A stretch of 64,000 nucleotides of DNA. Origin: Amycolatopsis solani. Its GTDB lineage: Bacteria; Actinomycetota; Actinomycetes; Mycobacteriales; Pseudonocardiaceae. The notes beneath the pieces are model-generated. The model saw nothing but the letters and a program-made list of their open reading frames with translations, had not been told where the DNA came from and ran no database searches. This document shows, piece by piece, positions 32,641-42,613 of this stretch (positions within the stretch are counted from its first letter, which is position 1; the number at the start of each line of letters is the position of its first letter). A program made the translations under genes and the position numbers. The stretch spans positions 1,054,001-1,118,000 of the forward strand of contig NZ_JAWQJT010000003.1 in assembly GCF_033441515.1 (NCBI RefSeq), given 5' to 3'.

Positions 32641-35600
32641 TCACGCGTGTTCGGAGGCCGGGGCGGTCAGCAGGCCCCGGTCGTAGGCGATCGCCACGGC
32701 CTCCGCACGACGGCTCGCGCCCAGCTTCGCCATCACCCGGGACAGGTGCACGCTCACCGTCTTCTCGCTGATGTAGAGCTCCTCCCCCACCTGCCGGTTG
32801 GTGCGGCCCAGCGCGACGCGCTCGAGGACGTCCCGCTCGCGGTCGGTCAGCGGGTCGGTGACCGTGCGGGCCGGCGCGGCCGGTTCGACCCCGGCCAGCT
32901 CGACCCGGGCGCGGTGCGCCAGGTCCCGGACGGCGTCGCGCAGCGGGATCGCCCCCAGCCGGACGGCGACCGCGTGGGCCGCTTCGAGCGCCTCACCCGC
33001 GCCGGCGTCGCCGGCCAGCAGCGCTTCGGCCTCGTGCCAGCGGCAAATCGCCTGCTCGTAGACGGCGCCGTAGCCGAACGCCTCCGCCGCGACCGCCCAC
33101 TTCGCCGCGTCGCCCCGGCCGGTCAGGCAGGACGCCGCCGCTTCGAGCCGGGCCAGCCACGCCCGGCCTTCCGGCCCGAGCTCGCCCGACCGCGGCTGCC
33201 CGACGACCGAGCACATGCGGCCGTGGGCCAGCATCCGTTCACCCGCCGCCACCGCCGCGTCCGCCGTCGCCGCGTCCCCGCGGACCCGGGCGTCGGCGGC
33301 CAGCGCGGCCGCGGCGGAGACGCCGAGCGCGGCCACCCGGATGCCGGCCAGCAGGCCGGGTTCGATCCGTTCCAGCCAGCCGATGAGGTCTTCGGCCCGG
33401 CGCACCGCTTCGGCGTGCTCGCCCCGCCAGTTCGCCAGCTCGATCCCGGCGCCACCCACCGACAGCGGGATCTGCATGTCCGCCGTCCAGTGCTGCCGCT
33501 GCCCGGCGACGAGCTTCGCGGCTTCGTCGAACCGGCCCCGGCCGACGAGGAACAGCGACCAGATGGCCAGGATCCGCGCGGCGACCGCGCTGGACACCCC
33601 GCGCCCGGCCCGCCCGGCGCTCTCGTCCGGCCAGTCGCCCATCAGGTAGCGCAGCATCAGCTGCCGCGCCCGCAGCTCCAGGCCGTAGACGCTCCAGCTC
33701 AGCCCGGCTTCCTCGGCGCGCGCGACGCCGCGGGCCGCGTGGGCCAGCGCCTCGGCGAACTCGCCCTGGTCGTCGTGGCTCAGCGCCAGGAAGTAGGTCG
33801 CGCGGATCTCGGTGTTCAGCGCCCCGGCGTCGCGCGCCTTGCGTTCGGCCTGCCGCAGCCGCTCGCGGGCCTCGGCGGCGTCGCCCGCGGAATCGGCCAG
33901 CGTGCCCAAGGTGACCAGGGCCGACGCCTCCGCGCCCGCCGCGCCGGCCGCCTGCGCGTCGGCGACCGCGCTCAGCGCGCTGTCCAGCGCCTCCTCGGGC
34001 TTGTCGAGGATCCGCAGGAACCCGGCCCGGCTGGCCAGCACCCACGCCCGCGTCCCGCTCGGCCCGCCGTCCTTCACCAGGTCCCAGGCGCGGTCGATGG
34101 CGGCCGTCGCCTCGTCGAGCGTGCCCTCCAGGGCCAGCAGCGCCTCGGCCAGCCGCCGCCACGTCTTCGCCGCACGGTCCGCCGGCGTCTCCGGGGTCAG
34201 GGCCCGGGTGGCCGACCGCGCGAAGGCCGCCGCCCGCTCGGGCTCGCCGGACGTGCCCGCGAAGTACGAGGCCTCGTGCAGCAGCCGCAGCTCGTCGTAG
34301 CCCTCGGGGCGGCCCGCGGCCGGGACGGCGTCCCAGATGGACAGCGCCTGCTCGACGTGCTGCAGCGCCGACCCGGGCGCGCCCAGCTTCTCGGCCTCGT
34401 CCATCGCGCGCAGCAGCGCCGGCAGCGCGGTGACCAGGTCGCTGCTCTGCATCGAGTGGTAGGCCAGCTTCGCGTCGTGCCCGCGGCCCTGCGGCCGGGC
34501 CTGGATCCGCGCGGCGTACGCGGCGTGCGTGCGCGACCGCTCCCCCGGCAGCAGGTCGCCGTACACCGCTTCCTGCAGCAACGCGTGCCGGAACGTGTAG
34601 GAACCGTCGGAGAGCACCACGAGCACGTGGTGCTGGACGGCTTCGCGCAGTGCCTCGTCGAGCTCCAGCTCCCCCAGCCCGGAGATCTCCGCCAGCGCGG
34701 CGTGCATCACGGGCTCGTTGGCCACCGAGATCACGCGGACCACCCGGCGGGTGTCCGGCGAGAGCCGCTCGAGCCGGGACAGCAGCACCTCGGCCAGCCC
34801 GGCGGGCAGGTCGTTGCACTCGGTCTTGGTGGCGAGCAGCTCTTCGACGAAGAACGGGTTGCCCTCGGAGCGGCTGACGATGTCGGCGACGACGTCGGCC
34901 GGCAGCGGCTCGTCGGCCAGCGCTTCGACGAACTTGCGGGCGTCGGCGGCGCCGAAGGGGTGCAGGTCGACGCGCTCGACGGTGGCGAGCCGGACCAGTT
35001 CCGAGAGGAGTCCGCGCAGCGGGTGGCGCCGGTGGACGTCCTCTTCGCGGTAGCTGCCCACGACCAGCAGCCGCTGCGCGCGCAGCCGGCTCAGCAGGAA
35101 GGACAGCAGGTTGCGGGTCGACGCGTCGGCCCAGTGGAGATCCTCCAGCAGGATCACCACCGGGCGCGACTCCGCGACCTCGGTCAGCACCCCCAGTACC
35201 GCGTCGAACAACTGCAGCTGACCGAGGTCCTGCTCGGGCCGGGGACGCACCATGGTCTCCCGGTCGTTCGAGGTCATCGGCGGGTGTTCGGCCGCCCGCG
35301 GCTCCTCGAAACCCTGCCCCTGCGGCAGCAGCCGCCCGAGCGCGGGCCGGGCCCGCACCGCGGCCGCGACCGCCGCGTCCGTCGCCACGCCGAGGGGGGC
35401 GAGCGCCTCGGCGAACGGAAGATAAGGAAGACCGCCTTCGCGGACGTCGATGCAGCGGCCGGTGAGCACCAGCGCACCGCAGCCGCCGACGTGTTCGCCG
35501 AGCGCGGTCAGCAGCCGGGTCTTGCCGACCCCGGCGTCCCCCGAGAGCAGCACCGCGCCGGCTTCGCCACGTTCAGCCCTGGCGAAGGCGGCGCGGAGCC

Positions 35601-35664
35601 GCCGCATCTCGTGGGTACGGGCGACGAGCGGGATTCCGGAGCCGAGTCGGGGCACGAGGAGCAT
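32641..35664 (-). CDS. Large ATPase-type LuxR regulator (LAL family)
   Basis: The 1007-residue protein has an N-terminal AAA/STAND ATPase (P-loop LLSGDAGVGKTRLL, Walker B-like PVVILLEDLHWAD), a long helical TPR-like middle, and a C-terminal LuxR helix-turn-helix (PLTDRERDVLERVALGRTNRQVGEELYISEKTVSVHLSRVMAKL). LAL regulators are usually activators of catabolic or antibiotic genes. No adjacent operon on the same strand suggests its target. ATG at 35662-35664 has only GGTGAG upstream; a GTG four codons in is an alternative. Confidence 0.9.
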   Translation of the reverse strand: MLLVPRLGSGIPLVARTHEMRRLRAAFARAERGEAGAVLLSGDAGVGKTRLLTALGEHVGGCGALVLTGRCIDVREGGLPYLPFAEALAPLGVATDAAVAAAVRARPALGRLLPQGQGFEEPRAAEHPPMTSNDRETMVRPRPEQDLGQLQLFDAVLGVLTEVAESRPVVILLEDLHWADASTRNLLSFLLSRLRAQRLLVVGSYREEDVHRRHPLRGLLSELVRLATVERVDLHPFGAADARKFVEALADEPLPADVVADIVSRSEGNPFFVEELLATKTECNDLPAGLAEVLLSRLERLSPDTRRVVRVISVANEPVMHAALAEISGLGELELDEALREAVQHHVLVVLSDGSYTFRHALLQEAVYGDLLPGERSRTHAAYAARIQARPQGRGHDAKLAYHSMQSSDLVTALPALLRAMDEAEKLGAPGSALQHVEQALSIWDAVPAAGRPEGYDELRLLHEASYFAGTSGEPERAAAFARSATRALTPETPADRAAKTWRRLAEALLALEGTLDEATAAIDRAWDLVKDGGPSGTRAWVLASRAGFLRILDKPEEALDSALSAVADAQAAGAAGAEASALVTLGTLADSAGDAAEARERLRQAERKARDAGALNTEIRATYFLALSHDDQGEFAEALAHAARGVARAEEAGLSWSVYGLELRARQLMLRYLMGDWPDESAGRAGRGVSSAVAARILAIWSLFLVGRGRFDEAAKLVAGQRQHWTADMQIPLSVGGAGIELANWRGEHAEAVRRAEDLIGWLERIEPGLLAGIRVAALGVSAAAALAADARVRGDAATADAAVAAGERMLAHGRMCSVVGQPRSGELGPEGRAWLARLEAAASCLTGRGDAAKWAVAAEAFGYGAVYEQAICRWHEAEALLAGDAGAGEALEAAHAVAVRLGAIPLRDAVRDLAHRARVELAGVEPAAPARTVTDPLTDRERDVLERVALGRTNRQVGEELYISEKTVSVHLSRVMAKLGASRRAEAVAIAYDRGLLTAPASEHA

Positions 35665-35725
35665 TGTTGCTCACCCCACCGACAGTTTCCGACTGCTTAT
35701 CGCCTTGGACACCATCACTCCGCCC

Positions 35726-35935
35726 CTACCGGGCGGTCTCGCCGACGCCCGCGGTCTCCCGCGAGGCCTCGCGGCGCTGCTGCGCCGGTACGTCGACGGC
35801 GGTGCGCGCGGCCCGGAAGTGCCGGACGGCGCGGCGGGCGTGGACGGCCCAGGCGCTGCGCCCGGCCTTCCGCAGTTCCTCGGCCCGGTAGGCCGCTTCG
35901 GCGCGGACCGCGTCGAGCATCAGATCGCTGTGCAT
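35726..35935 (-). CDS. Small basic helical protein, 69 residues
   Basis: Starts MHSDLMLDAVRAEAAYRAEELRKAG and is predicted all-helical, with many Arg and Ala residues. No family recognised. AAGGGG about six bases before ATG 35935 supports translation. Located between the LuxR gene and a terminator, so it is probably transcribed alone. Function unknown; the protein is short enough that the call stays tentative. Confidence 0.5.
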   Translation of the reverse strand: MHSDLMLDAVRAEAAYRAEELRKAGRSAWAVHARRAVRHFRAARTAVDVPAQQRREASRETAGVGETAR

Positions 35936-36036
35936 CGTGTTCCCCTTGGTTCCCGAGTGCTCCGGTTTGGTAGTACTCAGGTTCGTCCTGAGGGGACGGC
36001 TCAGGCATCGGGTGATCACGCAGCCCTGGACGCGAA

Positions 36037-36086
36037 AAGACCCCTTACTCCCGGTCGAGCCCAGCTCGGCGGGGGTAAGGGGTCTT
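36037..36086. terminator. Terminator after the XRE-DUF397 operon
   Basis: AAGACCCCTTAC pairs perfectly with 36075-36086; the loop also has partial pairing (CCCG/CGGG). On the minus strand it follows the DUF397 stop, and AAAA on the plus strand gives TTTT after the stem. Confidence 0.8.
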
Positions 36087-36097
36087 CGCGGACGACC

Positions 36098-36301
36098 TCA
36101 GTCGTGCGTCTGGCCGCCGGTCCGCACCGCGGCCAGCAGCCCCCGCCACCCCGACGCGGGCAGGCGGAAAGCACCCCCTTCGGGGTCCTTCGAGTCGCGC
36201 ACCGCGGCGCCGCCGTCGACGAACGCGACCTCGACGCAGTCGTTGCCGCCACCGCTGTGGCTGCTCTTGCGCCACCGCGCCCCGGACAGATCTGCTTCCA
36301 T
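36098..36301 (-). CDS. DUF397 protein, partner of the upstream XRE regulator
   Basis: The 67-residue protein is one DUF397 domain: ARWRKSSHSGGGNDCVEVAFVDGGAAVRDSKDPEGGAFRLP. Such proteins are encoded beside DUF5753 XRE regulators (WhiJ/BldB-type systems in Streptomyces), where the small protein modulates the DNA-binding partner; some pairs behave like antitoxin/toxin. ATG 36301 has AAGGAG eight bases upstream; an in-frame GTG at 36310 would be too close to it. It starts 12 bp after the XRE stop. Confidence 0.9.
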   Translation of the reverse strand: MEADLSGARWRKSSHSGGGNDCVEVAFVDGGAAVRDSKDPEGGAFRLPASGWRGLLAAVRTGGQTHD

Positions 36302-36313
36302 GGTCCCCACTCC

Positions 36314-37216
36314 TTACTGTGTCCTCGGTTCCAGGTGGTGCACCGGTGCCGGCACGGCAGCCAGTTCGGCGAACCGTCCGGCGGCCTCGGCGATCAGATC
36401 CACCGAGTCGTCCGGCTTCAGTGCGGCCGCGCGCAGATGGTCGAACATCAGCCCGTAGCGCCGGACGTCTGTGGGTTCCTCCAGGTAAAGGCCGCTGGAC
36501 GTGCTGTCGTCGACGTAGACGACGTCCGGGTCGGCCTGCTCGGGGAAGCCCATGATCAGGAAGGGGCCCTCCATGCCGGGGTGCGCGCCGGCGCCGAACG
36601 GCACGACCTGGACGGTCACGTTCGGTTTCTCGGCGAGCGCGACCATGCGGTAGAGCTGCTCGGCCATCACCTCGGGACCATCGACCACCCGGCGCAGCAC
36701 GGCCTCGTCCATCACCGCCCAGTACTCCGGCGGCGGGGTCTCCGACAGCAGTTCCTGGCGCGCCATCCGGGCGGCGACGCGACGGCGGATCTCGGCTTCC
36801 TCGGCGTCCGGCCGCAGCGCGCGGATCACCGCGCGGGCGTACCGCTCGGTCTGCAGCAGCCCGGGCACCAGCAGCGCCTGGAACGCGCGCAGCGAGCTGG
36901 CGTCGGCCTCGAGCCCGACGAAGGTGCCGGTGAAGACCTCGTTGTAGGCGTGCCACCAGCCGCGCTTGCGGGCCTCCCTGGCCAGCTGGACGAGCGCTTC
37001 CTGCTCGTCGCCGGTGATGCCGTAGAGGGCCAGCATGTCCCGGGCGTCACGCGGGGTGACGCCGACGTGGCCGGTTTCGATGCGGCTGACCTTCGAGGCG
37101 GAGCATTCGAGCTTCTCGCCGACCTCGTCGATGGTCAGGTCGGCGGCTTCGCGCAGCCGTCGCAGCTCACCCGCGAGCCTCCGGCGGCGAACCGTGGGGC
37201 TCTGTCCCCTTGCCAT
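36314..37216 (-). CDS. XRE-family regulator with DUF5753 domain (WhiJ-like)
   Basis: The 300-residue protein has an N-terminal XRE helix-turn-helix (LRRLREAADLTIDEVGEKLECSASKVSRIETGHV, about 15-50) and a C-terminal DUF5753 domain (WWHAYNEVFTGTFVGLEADASSLRAF, AVMDEAVLRRVV, VQVVPFGAGAHPGM). Proteins of this type with DUF397 partners control development and secondary metabolism in Streptomyces. ATG 37216 follows GGAGG by six bases. A perfect 15-bp palindrome at 37330-37344 may be its operator. Amycolatopsis genomes carry many such pairs, so the specific target is unknown. Confidence 0.9.
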   Translation of the reverse strand: MARGQSPTVRRRRLAGELRRLREAADLTIDEVGEKLECSASKVSRIETGHVGVTPRDARDMLALYGITGDEQEALVQLAREARKRGWWHAYNEVFTGTFVGLEADASSLRAFQALLVPGLLQTERYARAVIRALRPDAEEAEIRRRVAARMARQELLSETPPPEYWAVMDEAVLRRVVDGPEVMAEQLYRMVALAEKPNVTVQVVPFGAGAHPGMEGPFLIMGFPEQADPDVVYVDDSTSSGLYLEEPTDVRRYGLMFDHLRAAALKPDDSVDLIAEAAGRFAELAAVPAPVHHLEPRTQ

Positions 37217-37595
37217 CGCGCACCTCCGGATGTCGACGGCTTCGTAGCCGTTCGGTCGCTGCCAGTATCCAACCACGAGGGTCGTGCAATAACACCGGCA
37301 CTATTCCCGCCCGGGCAGCCGGGGCGGAATCTGCAATTTGCAGAATGCTCTTGTATGCTCGCGGCCTGCGCTGCCCAGGACACGGGCGAGGCCCGGCGGT
37401 TCCGCCCCCAGTCCCCGCCCGGCCCTGTTGAGCAGCGTAGACGATGGATCCGCGGCTCGCCGCGTGATCATCGGGAGAAGAGGTCCGGGGCCGTCCCCCG
37501 ATCGGTCCCGGCCCTCTCCACCGGGCAGACTGCCCTTTTGCGGAGAGGGATATTCCGCCAATTTGTCGCCCGTAGGGGTGATTTCCGCGCCGTGT
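37217..37595. other. 379-bp region upstream of the XRE gene
   Basis: Contains the palindrome at 37330-37344 and presumably the XRE promoter. The rest, up to the tesB stop, shows no gene. Confidence 0.45.
37330..37344. promoter_or_regulatory. 15-bp perfect palindrome, candidate XRE operator
   Basis: TCTGCAATTTGCAGA, perfect around the central T. It lies 114 bp upstream of the XRE start codon in AT-richer sequence. Confidence 0.5.
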
Positions 37596-38492
37596 TCAGA
37601 GGACGCGAAGAAGCCCTTCTTGGACGACCGTCGCGATGAGCGTGCCGTCTTCGGCGAAGAACCGGCCCGTGGCGAGGCCGCGGGCGCCGGACGCCGTCGG
37701 CGAAGCGCTGTCGTAGAGGAACCACTCGTCGGCGCGGAACGGCCGGTGGAACCACAGCGCGTGGTCGAGGCTGGCGCCGAGCACCTTGTCGGTGTCCCAG
37801 TAGACGCCGTGGCGCGCGAGCACCGAGTCGAGCAGCGTCATGTCCGAGGCGTAGGTGAGCACGCACACGTGCAGCAACTGGTCCTCGGGCAGCTTCCCGT
37901 CGGCGCGCATCCACACCTGGTTGCGCGCGGGCCGCTCACCGGTCTCGCGGGTGATCCACGGCGGCTCGTTGACGTAGCGGACGTCGATCGGCCGCGGCCG
38001 GCTGTGCGCGCCGATCGCGTAGCCCTCGGCGCGTTCCATCAGCGTGGGCAGCGTCTCGGGCGCGGGGATGCCCTCGGGCATCGTCTCGGCGTGCTCGATG
38101 CCGGGCTCGTCCTTCTGGAACGAGGCCGAGAGCGAGAAGATCGCCTTGCCGTGCTGGACCGCGACGACGCGGCGGGTGGTGAACGAACGGCCGTCCCGGA
38201 TCCGGTCGACCTCGTAGACGATCGGCACGCTCGGGTCGCCGCCGCGGATGAAGTACGCGTGCAGCGAGTGCACCCGGCGTTCCTCGGGAACCGTGCGCCC
38301 GGCCGCGACCAGCGCCTGGCCGGCGACCTGCCCGCCGAACACCCGCACCGGCGAGTGGGCGGGCGAGACGCCGCGGAAGATGTTCTCTTCGATCTTTTCC
38401 AGGTCGAGCAGGGCGATCAGGCGGTCGAGCACCGGCTGGCCGCCACCTGGCTGGTCGAGTTCGGTGGCGGCCGTCCTGGCCATTTCAGTCAT
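37596..38492 (-). CDS. tesB: Acyl-CoA thioesterase II (TesB)
   Basis: The 298-residue protein is a double-hotdog TesB thioesterase: NIFRGVSPAHSPVRVFGGQVAGQAL at the start, RRVHSLHAYFIRGG, and C-terminal LLDSVLARHGV and SLDHALWFHRPFRADEWFLYD, which holds the catalytic Asp/Gln/Thr region. It hydrolyses acyl-CoAs to free acids and CoA. It lies 36 bp downstream of pyk in the same direction, as tesB1 (Rv1618) next to pykA (Rv1617) in M. tuberculosis, supporting an ancestral pyk-tesB operon. Confidence 0.92.
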   Translation of the reverse strand: MTEMARTAATELDQPGGGQPVLDRLIALLDLEKIEENIFRGVSPAHSPVRVFGGQVAGQALVAAGRTVPEERRVHSLHAYFIRGGDPSVPIVYEVDRIRDGRSFTTRRVVAVQHGKAIFSLSASFQKDEPGIEHAETMPEGIPAPETLPTLMERAEGYAIGAHSRPRPIDVRYVNEPPWITRETGERPARNQVWMRADGKLPEDQLLHVCVLTYASDMTLLDSVLARHGVYWDTDKVLGASLDHALWFHRPFRADEWFLYDSASPTASGARGLATGRFFAEDGTLIATVVQEGLLRVL

Positions 38493-38528
38493 GCTCGGAC
38501 CTTAGGCCCATACCGGGTGGTCGGTCTC

Positions 38529-39953
38529 TCAAGCGTGGTCGTCTTCACCGAGCCGGTGCACGTGGATGAGGTTCGTCGAGCCCACGGTGCCCGGGGGCGA
38601 ACCGGCCACGATGACGACCAGGTCGCCCTTCTGGTACTTGCCCATCTCGAGCATCGCGTGGTCGACCTGCTGGATCATCTGGTCGGTCGAGTCCACCCGC
38701 GGCACGATGTGGGTGTTGGTGCCCCACGTCATCGACAGCTGGCTGCGGACGCAGTCCTCCGGCGTGAACGCCAGCAGCGGCAGCCGCGTGTGCAGCCGGG
38801 CCAGGCGGCGCACGGTGTCGCCGGACTGCGTGAACGCGACCAGCGCCTTCGCGTTGAGCCGCTCGCCGATGTCGCGGGCGGCGTAGGAGATCACGCCGCG
38901 CTTGGTGCGCGGGACGTGGGTCAGCGGCGGCACGATCGGCGAGTCGGTCTCGACCGCCTCGACGATCCGGGCCATGGTCTGCACCGTCTCGATCGGGTAC
39001 CGGCCGACACTGGTCTCACCGGACAGCATCACCGCGTCGGTGCCGTCGAGCACCGCGTTCGCGACGTCGGAGGCCTCGGCGCGGGTCGGCCGGGAGTTGT
39101 TGATCATCGACTCGAGCATCTGCGTCGCGACGATGACCGGCTTCGCGTTCTCGCGGCAGATCTGGATGGCGCGCTTCTGCACCAGCGGGACCTGCTCCAG
39201 CGGCAGCTCGACGCCCAGGTCGCCGCGGGCGACCATCACCGCGTCGAAGGCCAGCACGATGGCTTCGAGGTTGTAGACGGCTTCGGGCTTCTCGATCTTG
39301 GCGACCACCGGCAGGCGCCCCTTGCCGACGCGGTCCATCACCTGGTGGACCAGGTCGATGTCGGCCGGCGAGCGGACGAAGGACAGGGCGACGAAGTCCA
39401 CGCCCAGCTCGAGGGCGAACTCGAGGTCCTCGATGTCCTTCTCGGACAGCGCCGGGACGGAGACGTCCATGCCGGGCAGCGAGACGCCCTTGTTGTTGCT
39501 GACGGGACCGCCCTCGGTCACCTCGCAGACGACGTCCGGGCCCTCGACGCCCTTGACCACCAGGCCGACCTTGCCGTCGTCGACCAGCAGGCGGTCGCCG
39601 GGCTTGGCGTCCCGGGCGAGGCCCTTGTAGGTGGTCGAGACCCGGTCGTGGGTGCCGGCGACGTCCTCGACGGTGATCCGGACGATGTCGCCGTTGTGCC
39701 ACTCGACCGGGCCGCCGGCGAACGTGCCGAGCCGGATCTTCGGACCCTGCAGGTCGGCGAGGACGCCGACCGCCCGGCCGCTCTCGGCGGCGGCGTTCCG
39801 GATGAGGTCGTAGACCTCCTTGTGGTCGCCGTGGCTGCCGTGGCTGAAGTTCATCCTGGCCACGTCCATGCCAGCGTCGACAAGGGCCCGCATCTTCTCC
39901 GGCGTAGCGGTGGCGGGGCCCATGGTACAAACGATCTTCGCGCGTCGGCTCAC
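38529..39953 (-). CDS. pyk: Pyruvate kinase
   Basis: The 474-residue enzyme shows RAKIVCTMGPAT and MNFSHGSH at the N-terminus, the metal/substrate motif VMVARGDLGVE, and VMLSGETSVGRYP. It converts phosphoenolpyruvate and ADP to pyruvate and ATP in lower glycolysis. Length matches bacterial type II pyruvate kinases. GTG start at 39953. Cotranscription with tesB is likely, given the 36-bp gap. Confidence 0.96.
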   Translation of the reverse strand: MSRRAKIVCTMGPATATPEKMRALVDAGMDVARMNFSHGSHGDHKEVYDLIRNAAAESGRAVGVLADLQGPKIRLGTFAGGPVEWHNGDIVRITVEDVAGTHDRVSTTYKGLARDAKPGDRLLVDDGKVGLVVKGVEGPDVVCEVTEGGPVSNNKGVSLPGMDVSVPALSEKDIEDLEFALELGVDFVALSFVRSPADIDLVHQVMDRVGKGRLPVVAKIEKPEAVYNLEAIVLAFDAVMVARGDLGVELPLEQVPLVQKRAIQICRENAKPVIVATQMLESMINNSRPTRAEASDVANAVLDGTDAVMLSGETSVGRYPIETVQTMARIVEAVETDSPIVPPLTHVPRTKRGVISYAARDIGERLNAKALVAFTQSGDTVRRLARLHTRLPLLAFTPEDCVRSQLSMTWGTNTHIVPRVDSTDQMIQQVDHAMLEMGKYQKGDLVVIVAGSPPGTVGSTNLIHVHRLGEDDHA

Positions 39954-40044
39954 GTTCGCACAGCGTAGTCCCTCGCCGGGCGTTCGTCTGTACCGATCCC
40001 GAAAAGTTCAAGAAAACTGTTCAGAAACCTGTCCTGTCCAGGTG

Positions 40045-40710
40045 TCAGCGCCGGGGCAGCTCACTGGGGCCGACGCGGTCGCGGGCCCAGTCGTTGAACT
40101 CGCGCAGCTGCCGCCACGCCTTTTTCACCCGATCGAGCGCGCCCCGCTCGTGGAGGACGTCGTCCGGCTCCCAGGCCCGCACCGCGTACACCGAGCGGTA
40201 GCGCAGCAGGTCGAGCCGCGGGTGATCGGCGTCGAAGCCGCGGGGTTTCGACTTCAGCCGGTCGCCCTTGACCTCCCAGCCGGACTTCTCGAGCTTCTTG
40301 AGGATCTTCTCGAGCGCTTCGCCGTGCAGCTCGGTGTCGACGGCCTTCCGGAACCGGGCGAGCTGGTCGGAGGCCAGGTGGAAGCAGCCGCCGCCGACGC
40401 GCAGGCCCTCCGGGCCGACCTCGACGTAGTACGCGCCACCGCCGCGGCCCTGCTCGATCACCGCGCCGCAGTGGGTCTTGTACGGCGTCTTGTCCTTGGC
40501 GAAGCGGACGTCACGGTAGGGGCGGAACACCTTGGGGTCGCCGAAGCCGTCCGAGAACTCGGGCGCGAGCTCCGCCAGCAGCGCCTCCATCGGGGCCCGG
40601 ACGTCGGACTTGTACGTCTCGACGTGGTCGTCCCAGTAGGGCTTCGAGTTGTCCTCCACGAGGCCGTCGAAGAAGTCGACGGCGTACTCGCCGAATCCGC
40701 TGAACTTCAC
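40045..40710 (-). CDS. DUF2461 family protein
   Basis: The 221-residue protein matches DUF2461: GFGEYAVDFFDGLVEDNSKPYWDDH, then PKVFRPYRDVRFAKDKTPYKTHCGA and VGGGCFHLASDQLARFR. Function unknown. Start at GTG 40708-40710 because VKFSGF is the family N-terminus. It is divergent to the DUF1801 gene across 64 bp holding an inverted repeat at 40734-40750. Confidence 0.88.
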   Translation of the reverse strand: MKFSGFGEYAVDFFDGLVEDNSKPYWDDHVETYKSDVRAPMEALLAELAPEFSDGFGDPKVFRPYRDVRFAKDKTPYKTHCGAVIEQGRGGGAYYVEVGPEGLRVGGGCFHLASDQLARFRKAVDTELHGEALEKILKKLEKSGWEVKGDRLKSKPRGFDADHPRLDLLRYRSVYAVRAWEPDDVLHERGALDRVKKAWRQLREFNDWARDRVGPSELPRR

Positions 40711-40733
40711 GGTGGGGACCCTAATCGCGAGCA

Positions 40734-40750
40734 CCGACAGGAATTGTCGG
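40734..40750. promoter_or_regulatory. Inverted repeat in the DUF2461/DUF1801 divergent gap
   Basis: CCGACA-N5-TGTCGG, perfect arms, midway between the two start codons. Could be an operator, but no regulator is adjacent. Confidence 0.35.
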
Positions 40751-40774
40751 TCCCCCGGCGTAGCGTCCCCGGGC

Positions 40775-41167
40775 ATGACGCACGAGGAGTACTTCGCGGC
40801 GCTCGCCGAGCCACGGCGCGGCGAGCTGCGGGCGCTGCACGAGCTGATCCGCGAGTGCGCGCCGGACCTGGCGCCGACGATGGAGTTCGGCGTGCCCGGC
40901 TACGGCCGCTACCACTACCGGTACGCGTCGGGCCGCGAAGGCGACGCGGCGACCGTGTCGCTGGCGAGCCGCAAGAGCTCCATCTCGCTGTACGTCTCGT
41001 GCGTGGCAGGCGACCGGTACCTGCCGGAACTGTTCGCCGACCGGCTCAACGGGGCGTCGGTCGGGAAGAGCTGCGTGCGGTTCAAGCGGTTGTCCGATGT
41101 GGACATCGGGGTGCTCGCCGAACTGCTGCGCGCCGCGGCGGAGCACCCGCCCGCCGGGGCGGTGTGA
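40775..41167 (+). CDS. DUF1801 (YdhG-like) protein
   Basis: The 130-residue protein has the DUF1801 pattern: EEYFAALAEPRRGELRALHELIRECAPDLAPTMEFGVPGYGRYHY, and a C-terminal GKSCVRFKRLSDVDIGVLAELLRAA. Function unknown; the fold resembles an iron chaperone-like alpha/beta domain. ATG 40775 without a clear ribosome site may reflect a short leader. Convergent to the chitinase gene, with a perfect 14-bp hairpin between. Confidence 0.85.
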   Translation: MTHEEYFAALAEPRRGELRALHELIRECAPDLAPTMEFGVPGYGRYHYRYASGREGDAATVSLASRKSSISLYVSCVAGDRYLPELFADRLNGASVGKSCVRFKRLSDVDIGVLAELLRAAAEHPPAGAV

Positions 41168-41170
41168 AAC

Positions 41171-41210
41171 CCGGTGCGGCCGGCGCACCGCGCGCGGCCG
41201 GCCGCACCGG
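41171..41210. terminator. Bidirectional terminator between DUF1801 and chitinase genes
   Basis: CCGGTGCGGCCGGC pairs perfectly with 41197-41210 across a 12-nt loop; it fills the 47-bp gap between two stop codons. Confidence 0.8.
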
Positions 41211-41214
41211 AGTC

Positions 41215-42438
<1,224 letters not shown>

Positions 42439-42497
42439 GCCTTCTCCCTCCGGAGAATTACTCACGGCTGCGTTGCCGGAGTGGTGGGGACCACACC

Positions 42498-42538
42498 ACC
42501 GTAAGTGGACTAGACCATTAGGTCAATGGTTCAGACCA
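42498..42538 (-). promoter_or_regulatory. Chitinase promoter with two direct repeats
   Basis: On the minus strand the repeats TGGTCTGAACCA and TGGTCTAGTCCA, 21 bp apart, flank the -35 TTGACC; the -10 TACGGT follows with 17 bp spacing. Streptomyces chi promoters carry related TGGTCTAGACCT-type repeats. Confidence 0.65.
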
Positions 42539-42570
42539 AGCGGCTCCACGATGGACGGCCCGGCCGTGCA

Positions 42571-42584
42571 TTCCTTGACAGGAA
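42571..42584. promoter_or_regulatory. Inverted repeat over a TTGACA box upstream of the ArsR gene
   Basis: TTCCT-N4-AGGAA contains TTGACA (42575-42580), a likely -35 of the ArsR gene; the matching -10 (CACATT, 18 bp on) is weak. Autoregulation is possible. Confidence 0.4.
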
Positions 42585-42613
42585 TATGCCCGGCGGAGCA
42601 CATTTCGGGGGTG

